NCBI GenBank assembly: GCA_900320845.1
Contig: ONTS01000001.1
Location: forward strand, 62,001-126,000
Reading direction: 5' to 3'
Source of the DNA: an uncultured Prevotellaceae bacterium
Lineage (GTDB): Bacteria > Bacteroidota > Bacteroidia > Bacteroidales > Bacteroidaceae
Length of the DNA stretch: 64,000 bases
Positions 44,015 to 52,777 of the stretch are shown piece by piece. The first letter of the stretch is position 1. Every line of letters begins with the position of its first letter. The notes beneath the pieces were generated by a model. It was not told where the DNA came from. It saw only the letters and a program-made list of their open reading frames with translations, and did not search any database. A program made the translations under genes and the position numbers.

Positions 44015-44827
44015 ATGAAAAAGACATTCCCTTGCATATTGCTCTCTGCAGCATTGCTTCTCAGCAGCTGCACCTCGTTAGAGTCCGGACTGTACGGCGG
44101 TGCCACCTTCGGCAGCATCCTGGGCAGCGCCATCGGCGGCATTAGCGACGGTCCGCGTGGCAGTGATGTGGGCACCATCGTAGGCATGGTGGGCGGCGCC
44201 GTAGTGGGAGCAGCCATAGGCAACGCTAGCGAGAAGAGCCGCATGGAGCGCATACAGCAGCGACGTAGCCGCTATGAAAACAACAATTTGCAGACAAGAG
44301 TCGACGACACCTATAACGACTATGGTCAGATAGGGCTGGAACGCAGCGGCTTCGACCCCACAGGTAGCGGCGACGACCGCATAGCCGACTTCGACGCACC
44401 TGTCGCAACAGAAGGATACAGCCCGCTGCCAGCCAACAAGGTGGACAACGCTGCTGAGGCAGTGCCCTATGGTGGAGCCTCGAGCGACATGGTAATCATC
44501 CGCAATGCACGTTTCGTCGACGGCAACCGCGACAACATTCTCTCCTCCAATGAGGTGTGTCGCGTGGTGTTTGAGGTGGTCAACACATCCGACCGCATGC
44601 TCTATGGCATCACACCCGTTGTCTACGAGCGCAATGGCAACAAGCGTATCTATATCTCCGAACCCATCCATGTGGAACGACTGGCACCTGGAAAGGGCGT
44701 GCGCTACACAGCCACCATCAAGTCGGCACGCATGAAGAACGGAGAAGCCACCTTCGTACTCAACGTCATGCAGGGAAAGAAACGCATGGCTTGGGCACAG
44801 GAAATAACCGTTCCCACACAGCGATAG
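44015..44827 (+). CDS. Glycine-zipper lipoprotein
   Basis: 270 residues. Lipoprotein signal with lipobox LLLSSC (Cys19). A glycine-zipper segment (about 28-72; GGATFGSILGSAIGGI, GTIVGMVGGAVVGAAIGNA) can insert in a membrane. Then a basic coiled stretch (RMERIQQRRSRYEN), a variable region, and a C-terminal beta-sandwich (about 160-268; VIIRNARFVDGNRDNILSSN, CRVVFEVVNTSDR) that resembles a CARDB/late-embryogenesis fold. Outer-membrane location inferred. Monocistronic. Confidence 0.75.
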   Translation: MKKTFPCILLSAALLLSSCTSLESGLYGGATFGSILGSAIGGISDGPRGSDVGTIVGMVGGAVVGAAIGNASEKSRMERIQQRRSRYENNNLQTRVDDTYNDYGQIGLERSGFDPTGSGDDRIADFDAPVATEGYSPLPANKVDNAAEAVPYGGASSDMVIIRNARFVDGNRDNILSSNEVCRVVFEVVNTSDRMLYGITPVVYERNGNKRIYISEPIHVERLAPGKGVRYTATIKSARMKNGEATFVLNVMQGKKRMAWAQEITVPTQR

Positions 44828-44861
44828 TACAAAGTTACGACATTGGCTACTCCTCTTTGCA

Positions 44862-44918
44862 TCGGCAGTGTTGATGGGTTGTCTCTCACAGTAGCCCCTC
44901 GACACTGCCGACCTTTTT
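44862..44918 (+). terminator. Terminator of the lipoprotein gene
   Basis: TCGGCAGTGT (44862-44871) pairs with ACACTGCCGA (44902-44911), followed by CCTTTTTC. Confidence 0.75.
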
Positions 44919-45265
44919 CTATCGCCACCACCCGCAGCGAACAATGGTAGTGACGGACATCCCCATGTCCTACGTCAGCGCTCACTCTCTGCACGCTGCT
45001 GTTGTCAGTGGCTGTTGCTATATAGTGACGAGCTGATGTCCTCATCGCCACCAATATCGAGAAGTACAACAATCCCCGCGCCACCAGTTGCTGCATTCGC
45101 CCCGTATTCTCCTCCTCTAAATAATAATAGCTGTCCATGGGTTGGTGGTGTCGGTCGAGTTGGTGTGCAATCCACCCACCAGGAGGCAAGAGGCATCGCT
45201 CATTGCTCAACCCAACCACACAGTACTGATTGCGCTTTTCGGATACCCTCCTTCAGCATGGAAAA
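44919..45265. other. Gene-poor stretch between converging genes
   Basis: About 350 bases in which neither strand gives a convincing protein; codon use and composition look random. It could be a decayed gene, but no family is recognisable. Confidence 0.5.
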
Positions 45266-45306
45266 ACAGGCAACACGTACCCTTCATGGGTGTCGATGTT
45301 GCCTGT
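45266..45306 (-). terminator. Terminator of the acidic unknown protein gene
   Basis: A 10-bp stem ACAGGCAACA (45266-45275) with 45297-45306; the minus strand continues TTTTTCC. Confidence 0.8.
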
Positions 45307-45340
45307 TGTGTGTGTTATGTATGGTCTGTCTGTTGTTCTT

Positions 45341-46009
45341 TCAGTGCTTTGTTCTGTAGCCGTCGTAGCGTCGGCGGGCAAGCAGATAGAGGCGGTCGTA
45401 GGGTAGGTTCAGCTTCTCTATCATAGACGGGAATGCCCGATAGAAGGTGACATAGTAGAGGGCGAGGAACTTATATCCGTCGAATGTGTAGCGTGGCATG
45501 CTCTGTATGGCGTAGGTGCCCGAGGGGGTGACACCGTTCTGCCATATCACCGAGGCTTCGAGGGCTATGAGACGCACCTCTCCGAGGGAGAGTCCGTCGG
45601 TAAATTCGAGGGCGATGGTCATCTCGGTGATGATGCGTTCTTCGTCGGTGAAGGCATCGTTGGTATCAGCTTGGTGTGCAGAATGACTGCTCTGTGCCAG
45701 TGTGTGCTGCGTGGTGGCATATGAGTGTTGCTCTGTCGGCTGCTGTGTCATGTCAGTCTGTTGCGGCTCAGACTCTACGGGCTGCTTCCGCGTGGTCGGC
45801 TCGTGGTCGGTGTCGGTCTCTTCTGCGTCCTGTTGGGCTTTGTCGGCTGTGTCGTTGGCGAGCATGTCGGGGGTGTCCTCCTTGTCGGGGGCATCAGCCT
45901 CGGCACCGACGGCAGGGCTGTCGGAGGCTAAGTCGCCGCTCATCTCTTCGGGAGTGAAGAGAAGTTGTTCGTCGGCGAGGGGTGAGGAAGGAGGGTTTTG
46001 ATGCTTCAT
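45341..46009 (-). CDS. Unknown protein with acidic disordered N-terminus
   Basis: 222 residues from ATG 46009; the earlier in-frame start overlaps the 5'-nucleotidase gene and gives a His/Arg-rich non-protein-like leader. Residues 1-115 are Asp/Glu/Gln/Thr-rich and probably disordered. Residues about 120-222 look folded: ERIITEMTIALEFTDGLSLG, EASVIWQNGVTP, SMPRYTFDGYKFLALYYVTF. No signal peptide and no known family. It starts 83 bases after the nucleotidase stop and probably shares its transcript. Confidence 0.65.
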   Translation of the reverse strand: MKHQNPPSSPLADEQLLFTPEEMSGDLASDSPAVGAEADAPDKEDTPDMLANDTADKAQQDAEETDTDHEPTTRKQPVESEPQQTDMTQQPTEQHSYATTQHTLAQSSHSAHQADTNDAFTDEERIITEMTIALEFTDGLSLGEVRLIALEASVIWQNGVTPSGTYAIQSMPRYTFDGYKFLALYYVTFYRAFPSMIEKLNLPYDRLYLLARRRYDGYRTKH

Positions 46010-46092
46010 GGTGTGTGGGAGATAATGACTTGCTGCGGGTTGATGCAGCGTGTGTTGTCTGTGTGTGGCGTGGTGGGGGTGGCGGTGGGGGC

Positions 46093-47844
46093 TTATTTCA
46101 GTCCTTTTTCTCCGAAGATGATGTTGCGGTCGCGCTCCAGTGCGGGCTGTGCCCACGCTTCGGGTACAAAACGCCAGTTGGTGTGAGCCCTGGGATGCAG
46201 GTGTCCCATCTTCTCTATCTCTTGCATGAGGTAGTATCGCTGGTCGCGTGCGCTCTTGAACAGTATGCGTTTGGGCAGCTCTTCACGGCTGATGCCGGCA
46301 CCTTTGGTGAGCAGTTCGCCTCCGCCGTTGCCACGGTAGCTGTTCATCACCACCTTATATGTACGCAGCAGGTCGAACGGTTCGCCGTTGGACATGCGCA
46401 GGATGCGCACCTTGCTGCCGTCGGGTTGGGTGACATCCACCTCGTAGTCGATGCCGAAGGCACTGTCGAAGTTGAATGCCAGGTTTTTGAAACCGTAGCG
46501 TTGCAGGTCGTTGAAGTTGTATTCATTTATCTGCATGATGTGGTCGTCGGGCGAGGTCATGGTGTTCACCCACAGGTCGTAGCTCATTTCGAGATGACGC
46601 CGCACCTCTTCGCCGGTCATGTGCAGTACGTAGATATTGTTTTCGTACTTATATAGGTTGAACATATCGCTCACGCGTATGTCGCCTTTCTTAATTTCTG
46701 CGTCGAATACGAGTGGGGCGTTGAACGAAATGTCTGCTCCTGTTATCTGCATCTGCAGGTCGTGCACGAAATCAGTGAACGCTGCCGGTCCGAAGTATGC
46801 GTCGCGGCTCCGAATGGTGGTGTCGCTGACGCCTATCTTACGGTCGACGTAGTTCTGTACGCTGTCGATGTCGCTCTGAAAGCGCTCCATAAAGGGCTGG
46901 TGGATGGCCATCTGCTCGATGTTGACGAGCTTTCCCTCCGCTTTGCGGTCGACAATCTTTCCCTTTCTCAGTGTGAGTGTGAGCTTTGCGTCTGCAATGT
47001 AGTGTGCGTGTGCTGAGGGGTTGAGGCACAGCACGGGCTTGCCTTCCACGTTTTCCACGATGTCGTGGTGTATGGTGTGGTCGTGTCCGTAGAATATGAT
47101 GTCAAATCCAGGTACCTCGCGGGCTATGCGCATGGTGGCGTCTTCTTCGTACTCGGGTGTGGTGATGCCTCCTTCGCGTCCAGAGTGGAACACACCGATG
47201 ATGATGTCGGCGCGCTCTTTCTTTTTCACTACCTCTACCCATCGGCGTGCCGAGCTCACCATCTCCTCGAAGTGCATTCCCTGCCAGAGCGTCTCGTGGA
47301 GCCAGTAGGGTATGGCTGGAGTCAGCATGCCTATGACAGCGATGCGAATGCCGTCGCGGTCGTACATGGCATAGGGCAGTACGTAGGGCAATCCGGTGGC
47401 TGTGTTGATAATGTTGGCGCCGAGCACGGGGCAGCGCAGCTCGCTTATCCACTTGTCGTAGACGGCGTGTCCAGTCTCAACGTCGTGGTTGCCGAACACC
47501 TGTGCGTCGTAGCCCAGGTAGTTTGATACCTTGGCTGCCACGTTCGACAGCTCGGGATGCACGTAGTTGGCATAGTAGCAGGTAGGTTGTCCCTGCAGGA
47601 TGTCGCCGTTGTCGAACAGCATCAGCCTTTCGCCATACTCCTTGCGCAGACTGTCTATGTAGGTAGCGGCGCGTGCCAGTGTGCCGGGCAGCGGACCGCG
47701 GTTGATGAAGTCGTAGGGAAAGAAACAGCCGTGTACATCACTGGTCTCGAGAAAACGCAGCGTGAGGGTCTTGTCTTGTGACATAAGGGGCAGGTTTAGG
47801 CACAACATGATGCCGGAAAGAAGAATACTACGTAACATAAGCAT
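46093..47844 (-). CDS. Secreted 5'-nucleotidase / cyclic phosphodiesterase (UshA-like)
   Basis: 583 residues from ATG 47844 (a second ATG at 47838 is as good); a promoter at 47910-47917 excludes the longer frame. Signal peptide ends near LPLMSQ. The calcineurin-like domain has the metal motifs FLETSDVHGC, DNGDILQG, GNHDVE, VFHSG and YGHDHT. The 5_nucleotid_C domain follows (about 345-540; FTDFVHDLQMQITGADISFN, MNSYRGNGGG). It releases nucleosides from nucleotides in the periplasm for salvage. Followed by the acidic unknown protein. Confidence 0.9.
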   Translation of the reverse strand: MLMLRSILLSGIMLCLNLPLMSQDKTLTLRFLETSDVHGCFFPYDFINRGPLPGTLARAATYIDSLRKEYGERLMLFDNGDILQGQPTCYYANYVHPELSNVAAKVSNYLGYDAQVFGNHDVETGHAVYDKWISELRCPVLGANIINTATGLPYVLPYAMYDRDGIRIAVIGMLTPAIPYWLHETLWQGMHFEEMVSSARRWVEVVKKKERADIIIGVFHSGREGGITTPEYEEDATMRIAREVPGFDIIFYGHDHTIHHDIVENVEGKPVLCLNPSAHAHYIADAKLTLTLRKGKIVDRKAEGKLVNIEQMAIHQPFMERFQSDIDSVQNYVDRKIGVSDTTIRSRDAYFGPAAFTDFVHDLQMQITGADISFNAPLVFDAEIKKGDIRVSDMFNLYKYENNIYVLHMTGEEVRRHLEMSYDLWVNTMTSPDDHIMQINEYNFNDLQRYGFKNLAFNFDSAFGIDYEVDVTQPDGSKVRILRMSNGEPFDLLRTYKVVMNSYRGNGGGELLTKGAGISREELPKRILFKSARDQRYYLMQEIEKMGHLHPRAHTNWRFVPEAWAQPALERDRNIIFGEKGLK

Positions 47845-47909
47845 GGGGTGGGGGAGGAGAAGGGGAAGTCTCACAACCGTGAGTGTATGCCATCCTCCCT
47901 TCCAGATGG

Positions 47910-47917
47910 CAAAGGTA
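47910..47917 (-). promoter_or_regulatory. -7 box of the 5'-nucleotidase gene
   Basis: Minus strand TACCTTTG at 47910-47917. Confidence 0.65.
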
Positions 47918-48010
47918 ATGATTCCTTTCGATAATGTCGCACAATATTTCCTACAATCATACTGGTTCGTTCGGCCGTCGTTGTGCGGGGACAGCAGCCG
48001 TCGGCGGCAG

Positions 48011-48052
48011 AAAAACAGCAGCACCACTGCTCAGTGCGAACAGTGGTGCTGC
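48011..48052 (-). terminator. Terminator of the infC-rpmI-rplT operon
   Basis: An 11-bp perfect stem CAGCACCACTG (48019-48029) with 48041-48051; the minus strand continues CTGTTTTTC. Confidence 0.8.
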
Positions 48053-48071
48053 GTTGTTGGTGCTAAATGGT

Positions 48072-48416
48072 TTACTTCACCTTTTCCACGATGGCCTTGA
48101 AGGCTTCGGGATTGTTCATGGCGAGGTCGGCGAGCACTTTACGGTTGATTTCAATACCAGCCTTGTGCAGGGCTCCCATAAACTGGCTATAGCTCATACC
48201 TTCGAGACGTGCGGCAGCGTTGATACGCTGAATCCACAGTGCGCGGAATGTGCGTTTCTTGTTGCGACGGTCACGATAGGCGTAGGTGAGACCCTTCTCC
48301 CATGTGTTCTTAGCAACGGTCCACACGTTTTTGCGTGCGCCGAAATAACCCTTGGTGAGTTTAAGTATGCGTGTGCGTTTGGCTTTTGAAGCTACGTGAT
48401 TTACTGATCTTGGCAT
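48072..48416 (-). CDS. rplT: 50S ribosomal protein L20
   Basis: 114 residues, standard length. It begins [20 protein letters not shown] and contains the signature [18 protein letters not shown]. It binds 23S rRNA early in large-subunit assembly and in many bacteria represses its own operon. Last gene of infC-rpmI-rplT, 38 bases after rpmI. Confidence 0.97.
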   Translation of the reverse strand: MPRSVNHVASKAKRTRILKLTKGYFGARKNVWTVAKNTWEKGLTYAYRDRRNKKRTFRALWIQRINAAARLEGMSYSQFMGALHKAGIEINRKVLADLAMNNPEAFKAIVEKVK

Positions 48417-48454
48417 AACTTGTTTCCTTTCTTAAATAACGTGAGACATGTTGG

Positions 48455-48652
48455 TTAACGCAGACGAAGCAGGTCTTTCACCTGTTTGAGGTTGGAGGGA
48501 TCTACGATGGCCTGATGCACAAGATTCCGCTTTTGCTTCTTAGTCTTCTTTGTGAGAATGTGGCTGTGGTAAGCGTGGTGACGCTTAATCTTGCCTGTTC
48601 CGGTGAAGGTGAAACGCTTCTTAGCTCCGGAGTTTGTTTTCTGTTTTGGCAT
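48455..48652 (-). CDS. rpmI: 50S ribosomal protein L35
   Basis: 65 residues: [20 protein letters not shown], then [13 protein letters not shown], the standard bL35 pattern. Middle gene of infC-rpmI-rplT. Confidence 0.97.
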   Translation of the reverse strand: MPKQKTNSGAKKRFTFTGTGKIKRHHAYHSHILTKKTKKQKRNLVHQAIVDPSNLKQVKDLLRLR

Positions 48653-48761
48653 TGTTTTTAATGTTTATTTGGTTAGTGTTACGTCGTGGTAACGCACAAA
48701 GCAGCGTTACGCACAGACGGGAATGAATCTGTTTGTTTCTCTTTATCGGTTGTCTGAGGGT

Positions 48762-49448
48762 TTATTCTTCGTCTCCCTCTCTGTCTTTGAGCAGCGCTTC
48801 TGCTCCTTTGGCGTTGGCGAGGATACTGTTCATCTGTGCACGTTCTTCCTGCTGCTGCCGTTGTTGTTCCTTTTCTTCAGCCTGACGCTGTTCGCGGTCG
48901 CGCTTCTGTTGGCTCTTCTTGGCTACGCCGGCCTTCTTCGGAGCGAGGAAGAGGAACATCTTCTTGCCTTCCAGCTTCGGCAGCTGCTCAACCTTCGCCA
49001 ATTCTTCCAGATCGTTGGCAAAACGCAGCAGAAGTACTTCTCCCTGCTCTTTGAACAGTATGCTGCGGCCGCGGAAGAATACGTAGGCTTTCACCTTGTT
49101 GCCTGCTTCGAGGAACTCCTTGGCGTGTTTCAGCTTGAAGTTGTAGTCATTTTCGCCTGTCTGCGGACCGAAACGTATCTCCTTTACTTCTACCTTTACC
49201 TGCTTGGCCTTCATCTCTTTGGCCTTTTTCTTCTGCTGGTAGAGGAATTTAGAGTAGTCGATGAGTCGACATACAGGCGGTTGCGCATTGGGAGAGATTT
49301 CTACGAGGTCTACACCTTGTTGTCGGGCGAGGTCTAAAGCCTGACGTGTGGGCATGACAACGGGTTCGCCGTCGCCTACAACGCGTACTTCTTTGACGCG
49401 TATCTGCTCGTTAATGCGGTAACTGGGAGCTTTCTTGTCGTTTCTCAT
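48762..49448 (-). CDS. infC: Translation initiation factor IF-3
   Basis: 228 residues, longer than the usual 170-180. The N-domain starts [17 protein letters not shown] with [18 protein letters not shown]. The C-domain has [20 protein letters not shown] and [19 protein letters not shown]. The extra C-terminal 50 residues are a Gln/Glu/Arg-rich probable coiled coil ([20 protein letters not shown]), an extension common in Bacteroidetes. The start is ATG rather than the ATT used in enterobacteria. thrS, the usual upstream partner, is not here; nspC precedes it. Confidence 0.96.
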   Translation of the reverse strand: MRNDKKAPSYRINEQIRVKEVRVVGDGEPVVMPTRQALDLARQQGVDLVEISPNAQPPVCRLIDYSKFLYQQKKKAKEMKAKQVKVEVKEIRFGPQTGENDYNFKLKHAKEFLEAGNKVKAYVFFRGRSILFKEQGEVLLLRFANDLEELAKVEQLPKLEGKKMFLFLAPKKAGVAKKSQQKRDREQRQAEEKEQQRQQQEERAQMNSILANAKGAEALLKDREGDEE

Positions 49449-49555
49449 TCAACTGTTTAAAGGGTTGATAACTGTTGTGTTGCGTCCACGCAAACACCCT
49501 TTCCAGTGTTGTGTTGGTCACCGAAGAAGGAGGTGTGTGTCCGTTTTAGCGGCTG

Positions 49556-49563
49556 CAAATGTA
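49556..49563 (-). promoter_or_regulatory. -7 box of the infC operon
   Basis: Minus strand TACATTTG at 49556-49563, leaving a leader of about 100 bases. Confidence 0.65.
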
Positions 49564-49634
49564 CGAACTATCAGCGTATTGGCAAATGTTTGGGGGTGTT
49601 TTTTTTATTGTGGTTGTGTTGTGGTTGTCGGTTG

Positions 49635-50834
49635 TCAGTCCATGCGGTCGCGGTAGTCTTCGTAGCCGTAGTGTCGCAGGGGTTCCAGGGCGCCGTCGTT
49701 GGTGAGCAACATTAGCGAGGGATGGTGAACACCGTTGAACATGTTGGTTTTCACCGTGGTGTAGTGTACCATGTCTTCGAATACGATGGTGTCGCCAATG
49801 TTCAGTGGTGAGTTGAAGGTCCACGTGCCGATGAAGTCGCCTGATAGACAACTGTTGCCGCCCAACCGATAGACGAAGCCCGTGTCGCCACTGTTGCCTC
49901 GCTCCTCTGTGCCCTCTTCGCCTGCCAGTCGCCATACTTCGGGCTTGTAGGGCATCTCAAGGCAGTCGGGCATGTGGCATGTGAAACTCACGTCGAGGAT
50001 GGCGGTGGTGATGTTTTGGTCGCAGACGACGTCGACGACGTGTGCCACGAGCCATCCTGTCTGCCAGGCAAAGGCGCTACCGGGCTCAAGGATGACGTGC
50101 AGGTTAGGATGCCTTTGGCGGAAGTCTTGCAACAGGCGGACAAGCCTCGGCACGTCGTAGCCTTCGCGTGTCATAAGATGTCCGCCGCCGAAGTTCATCC
50201 ATTGCAACTGCGGCAGCCATTGGGCGAAGTCGCGTTCCACCACGCTCAGCACCTCGGCAAACTGCTCTGCGCTGCTCTCGCACAACGTGTGGCAGTGGAA
50301 ACCTTCAATGTGCGGCGGCAATGTGGTAGGTATGTTGTCGGCGTCGATGCCGAAGCGTGTACCTGGTGCGCAGGGATTGTATAGCAATGTCTCTACCGGA
50401 CTGCTGTGGGGATTGATGCGCAGTCCGAGCGAGAGGCCGGGATTGGCTTGCAAGGCACGTTCGGCATAGCGTTGATACTGGCTCAGCGAGTTGAAGGTCA
50501 GGTGTGAAGACAGTCGTGCTATGTCGTCCATGTCGGTGTCGGTGTATGCCGGCGAATAAGTATGCGGTGCGTTGCCGAACTCTTCTGCAGCCATCCTCGC
50601 CTCGTAGAGGGAGCTTGCCGTCGATGCTGATATGTACTCGCGGAAGATGGGAAAGGTCTTCCATAGGGCGTAGGCCTTGAACGCAAGGATGATGTCTGCC
50701 TGCGACTCGTGAGCCACCGAGGCGATGAGTGTCAGGTTGCGACGCAGCAACGACTCGCTCACCACATAGGCAGGACGGCCCATGCAGGACAGCTCGGGGG
50801 TGTGAAGGAGGGGATGAAGCAACGTGTTCAACAT
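49635..50834 (-). CDS. nspC: Carboxynorspermidine decarboxylase
   Basis: 399 residues from ATG 50834 (the promoter at 50871-50878 overlaps the longer frame). A PLP-dependent alanine-racemase-fold decarboxylase: the Lys53 Schiff-base site is ILAFKAYALW, with the later motifs EGFHCHTLCES, WMNFGGGHLM, VILEPGSAFAW and GGNSCLSGDF. It makes spermidine or norspermidine from the carboxy form in the alternative polyamine route common in gut Bacteroidetes. The partner dehydrogenase is not in this window. Confidence 0.93.
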   Translation of the reverse strand: MLNTLLHPLLHTPELSCMGRPAYVVSESLLRRNLTLIASVAHESQADIILAFKAYALWKTFPIFREYISASTASSLYEARMAAEEFGNAPHTYSPAYTDTDMDDIARLSSHLTFNSLSQYQRYAERALQANPGLSLGLRINPHSSPVETLLYNPCAPGTRFGIDADNIPTTLPPHIEGFHCHTLCESSAEQFAEVLSVVERDFAQWLPQLQWMNFGGGHLMTREGYDVPRLVRLLQDFRQRHPNLHVILEPGSAFAWQTGWLVAHVVDVVCDQNITTAILDVSFTCHMPDCLEMPYKPEVWRLAGEEGTEERGNSGDTGFVYRLGGNSCLSGDFIGTWTFNSPLNIGDTIVFEDMVHYTTVKTNMFNGVHHPSLMLLTNDGALEPLRHYGYEDYRDRMD

Positions 50835-50870
50835 ATTATATATATATAATGGTGTAGCCTTAAAGTGAGG

Positions 50871-50878
50871 CAAAGGTA
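50871..50878 (-). promoter_or_regulatory. -7 box of nspC
   Basis: Minus strand TACCTTTG at 50871-50878. Confidence 0.65.
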
Positions 50879-50922
50879 ATTTTTTTGTTGCGATAAGTGT
50901 TGGCAGAACGAGAATGTTTTTC

Positions 50923-50930
50923 TACTTTTG
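50923..50930 (+). promoter_or_regulatory. -7 box of the structured RNA and prs
   Basis: TACTTTTG at 50923-50930; expected RNA start near 50937. Confidence 0.7.
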
Positions 50931-50935
50931 CGGTC

Positions 50936-51074
50936 AAAAGCAGACCACCGTGTTACGTTACAGATACATGCAACGCTACTTGCTTCACGGACAAAGGGGC
51001 TTCTCTAAAGCCCCATGTCAATGAAGATAGGGCGTTTGCGCGTTTGTAGGACAGTACCGCAGTGGTCTGTTTTC
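50936..51074 (+). ncRNA. Structured RNA upstream of prs, 6S-like candidate
   Basis: The promoter-proximal bases AAAAGCAGACCAC (50936-50948) pair with GTGGTCTGTTTT (51062-51073), closing a roughly 138-base element from its first base to a U-rich end. Inside are GCAACGC (50970-50976) with GCGTTTGC (51032-51039), CTTCA with TGAAG (50983/51022), GACA with TGTC, and GGGGCTT (50996-51002) with AAGCCCC (51008-51014). The rod-like fold with a central unpaired region and a U-run end resembles 6S RNA; Bacteroidetes have a 6S-Flavo class. A cis leader controlling prs, 33 bases downstream, is the alternative. Confidence 0.6.
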
Positions 51075-51106
51075 GTATTGTTACACACTGATATTCAACA
51101 TCAAAG

Positions 51107-52045
51107 ATGAACGAACAATCATCATTTTTAGTCTTCTCTGGTTCTAAAACCAAATATCTGACTGAAAAGATTTGCCAGGAGTTGGGTCAGCCAATGGGTA
51201 AACTCAATCTTATTCGCTTCTCCGATGGAGAGTTTACCGTCTATTATGAAGAATGTATCCGCGGTCGCGATGTGTATCTTGTGCAGAGCACTTTTCCTAA
51301 CACCGACAACCTGATGGAGCTGCTACTCATGATAGATGCAGCCAAGCGCGCCTCTGCTGGTACCATCAATGCCGTCATTCCCTACTTCGGCTGGGCACGA
51401 CAAGACCGCAAAGACCGTCCCCGCGTGAGTATCGGCGCAAAGCTTATAGCCGACCTGCTGACCGCCGCCGGCGTCGACCGCGTTATCACCATGGACCTGC
51501 ACGCCGACCAGATACAAGGTTTCTTCGATGTACCCGTCGACCACCTGTATGCGTCCAGCGTGCTGTTGCCTTACCTGCAGAGCCTCAGACTTGATGACGT
51601 TATCGTTGCTTCGCCCGATGTGGGTGGCTCAAAGCGTGCAAACACGTTTGCTAAGTATCTCGGCTGTCCGCTCGTGTTGTGCAACAAGACACGTGTCAGA
51701 GCCAACGAGGTGGAGAGCATTCGCATTATCGGTGACGTGAAAGACAAGAATGTGATACTCGTAGATGACATCGTAGACACCGCTGGCACCATCACCACCG
51801 CTGCCGACGAGATGATACGTCAGGGTGCGAAGAGCGTAAGAGCGTGCGCCTCTCACTGCGTGATGAGCGGTCCGGCTGACGAGCGTGTGGAGAAGTCGAA
51901 CCTGGCGGAGATAGTATTCTCCGACTCCATACCCTACCACGGCACATGCACCAAGGTTAAGCAGCTCACTGTGGCAGGCCTGCTCGCCGAGACGATACGC
52001 CGCATTGACAACGATGAGAGCATCAGCCCGCAATATATTATTTAA
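51107..52045 (+). CDS. prs: Ribose-phosphate pyrophosphokinase
   Basis: 312 residues, standard length. It makes PRPP from ribose 5-phosphate and ATP for nucleotide, His and Trp synthesis. Motifs: FSDGEFTVYYEE, PYFGWARQDRKDRPR (the flexible ATP-binding loop), TMDLHADQIQGFFD, and the PRPP loop VILVDDIVDTAGT. Separated by 33 bases from the 3' end of a structured RNA, so its messenger probably shares that promoter. Confidence 0.97.
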   Translation: MNEQSSFLVFSGSKTKYLTEKICQELGQPMGKLNLIRFSDGEFTVYYEECIRGRDVYLVQSTFPNTDNLMELLLMIDAAKRASAGTINAVIPYFGWARQDRKDRPRVSIGAKLIADLLTAAGVDRVITMDLHADQIQGFFDVPVDHLYASSVLLPYLQSLRLDDVIVASPDVGGSKRANTFAKYLGCPLVLCNKTRVRANEVESIRIIGDVKDKNVILVDDIVDTAGTITTAADEMIRQGAKSVRACASHCVMSGPADERVEKSNLAEIVFSDSIPYHGTCTKVKQLTVAGLLAETIRRIDNDESISPQYII

Positions 52046-52066
52046 TAATCACTAACCCATATCACT

Positions 52067-52675
52067 ATGAAACGAATCACTATTTATGCCCTGTTGCTGC
52101 TTTGTTCGGGCTTATGCCTGACCTCGTGCGACAAGAAGGGCACATCGGCAGCCGATGCTCCGCAAACCGAGAGCCAGCCGATCGCCGACGGCAGCGAAGA
52201 GATGGAACTTCAGGCGTACGAGAATCTGAAGGATATCACCCTGCCCGACATCAACGGAAAGAACCATTCACTCCTCGAAGAGGTGAAGAAGAACCCTGTC
52301 ACCCTTATCGACTTCTGGGCAAGCTGGTGCGGACCCTGCATGCGCGAGATGCCCAATGTGAAAAGAGTGTACGACCAATACAAAAACCGTGGCTTCAACA
52401 TCATAGGACTTTCGCTCGACAATAACGGCGAGGCATGGAAGCAGGCGGTGAGCAACATGGAGCTGACATGGTTGCAGCTGTCCGACCTGAAGGGTTGGGA
52501 GAGTGCCGCAGCACAGCTCTATAACGTGCAATCCATCCCCTTCACCATGCTCGTCAACGACCAAGGCGAAATCGTTCAGGTCAACCTGAGGGGCGAGACG
52601 CTGGAGCATGCGGTGGCCGAAATGGTGAGCGACGCCGAGGATGCAGCCAAGCTCAAGGCTGAAGAGAAGCAGTAA
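52067..52675 (+). CDS. TlpA-like thioredoxin-fold lipoprotein
   Basis: 202 residues. Lipobox LTSC with Cys21. A thioredoxin-like AhpC/TSA domain at about 50-185 has the redox pair WCGPC (Cys88, Cys91), and SIPFTML supplies the cis-Pro. The C-terminal end is Ala/Glu/Lys-rich. It probably reduces disulfides in the periplasm, anchored to a membrane. Follows prs by 21 bases; it may be cotranscribed, although a functional link is not evident. Confidence 0.9.
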   Translation: MKRITIYALLLLCSGLCLTSCDKKGTSAADAPQTESQPIADGSEEMELQAYENLKDITLPDINGKNHSLLEEVKKNPVTLIDFWASWCGPCMREMPNVKRVYDQYKNRGFNIIGLSLDNNGEAWKQAVSNMELTWLQLSDLKGWESAAAQLYNVQSIPFTMLVNDQGEIVQVNLRGETLEHAVAEMVSDAEDAAKLKAEEKQ

Positions 52676-52717
52676 GACGCAGGACAACATCAACAGTCAT
52701 CGTCGTTCCGACATACG

Positions 52718-52758
52718 AAGACGCACTTTCCCGAAATGAAGGAAAGTGCGTCTTTGTA
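52718..52758. terminator. Bidirectional terminator between the TlpA-like and nitroreductase genes
   Basis: A 13-bp perfect stem AAGACGCACTTTC (52718-52730) with 52742-52754, between converging genes, with T and A tracts on the two sides. Confidence 0.85.
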
Positions 52759-52777
52759 TGCTATGCGGTGGTCTTGC

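Noticed and set aside
44704..45219. 171-residue minus-strand frame across the lipoprotein terminator
   Set aside because: It overlaps a real gene antisense, has irregular composition and no ribosome site or domain.
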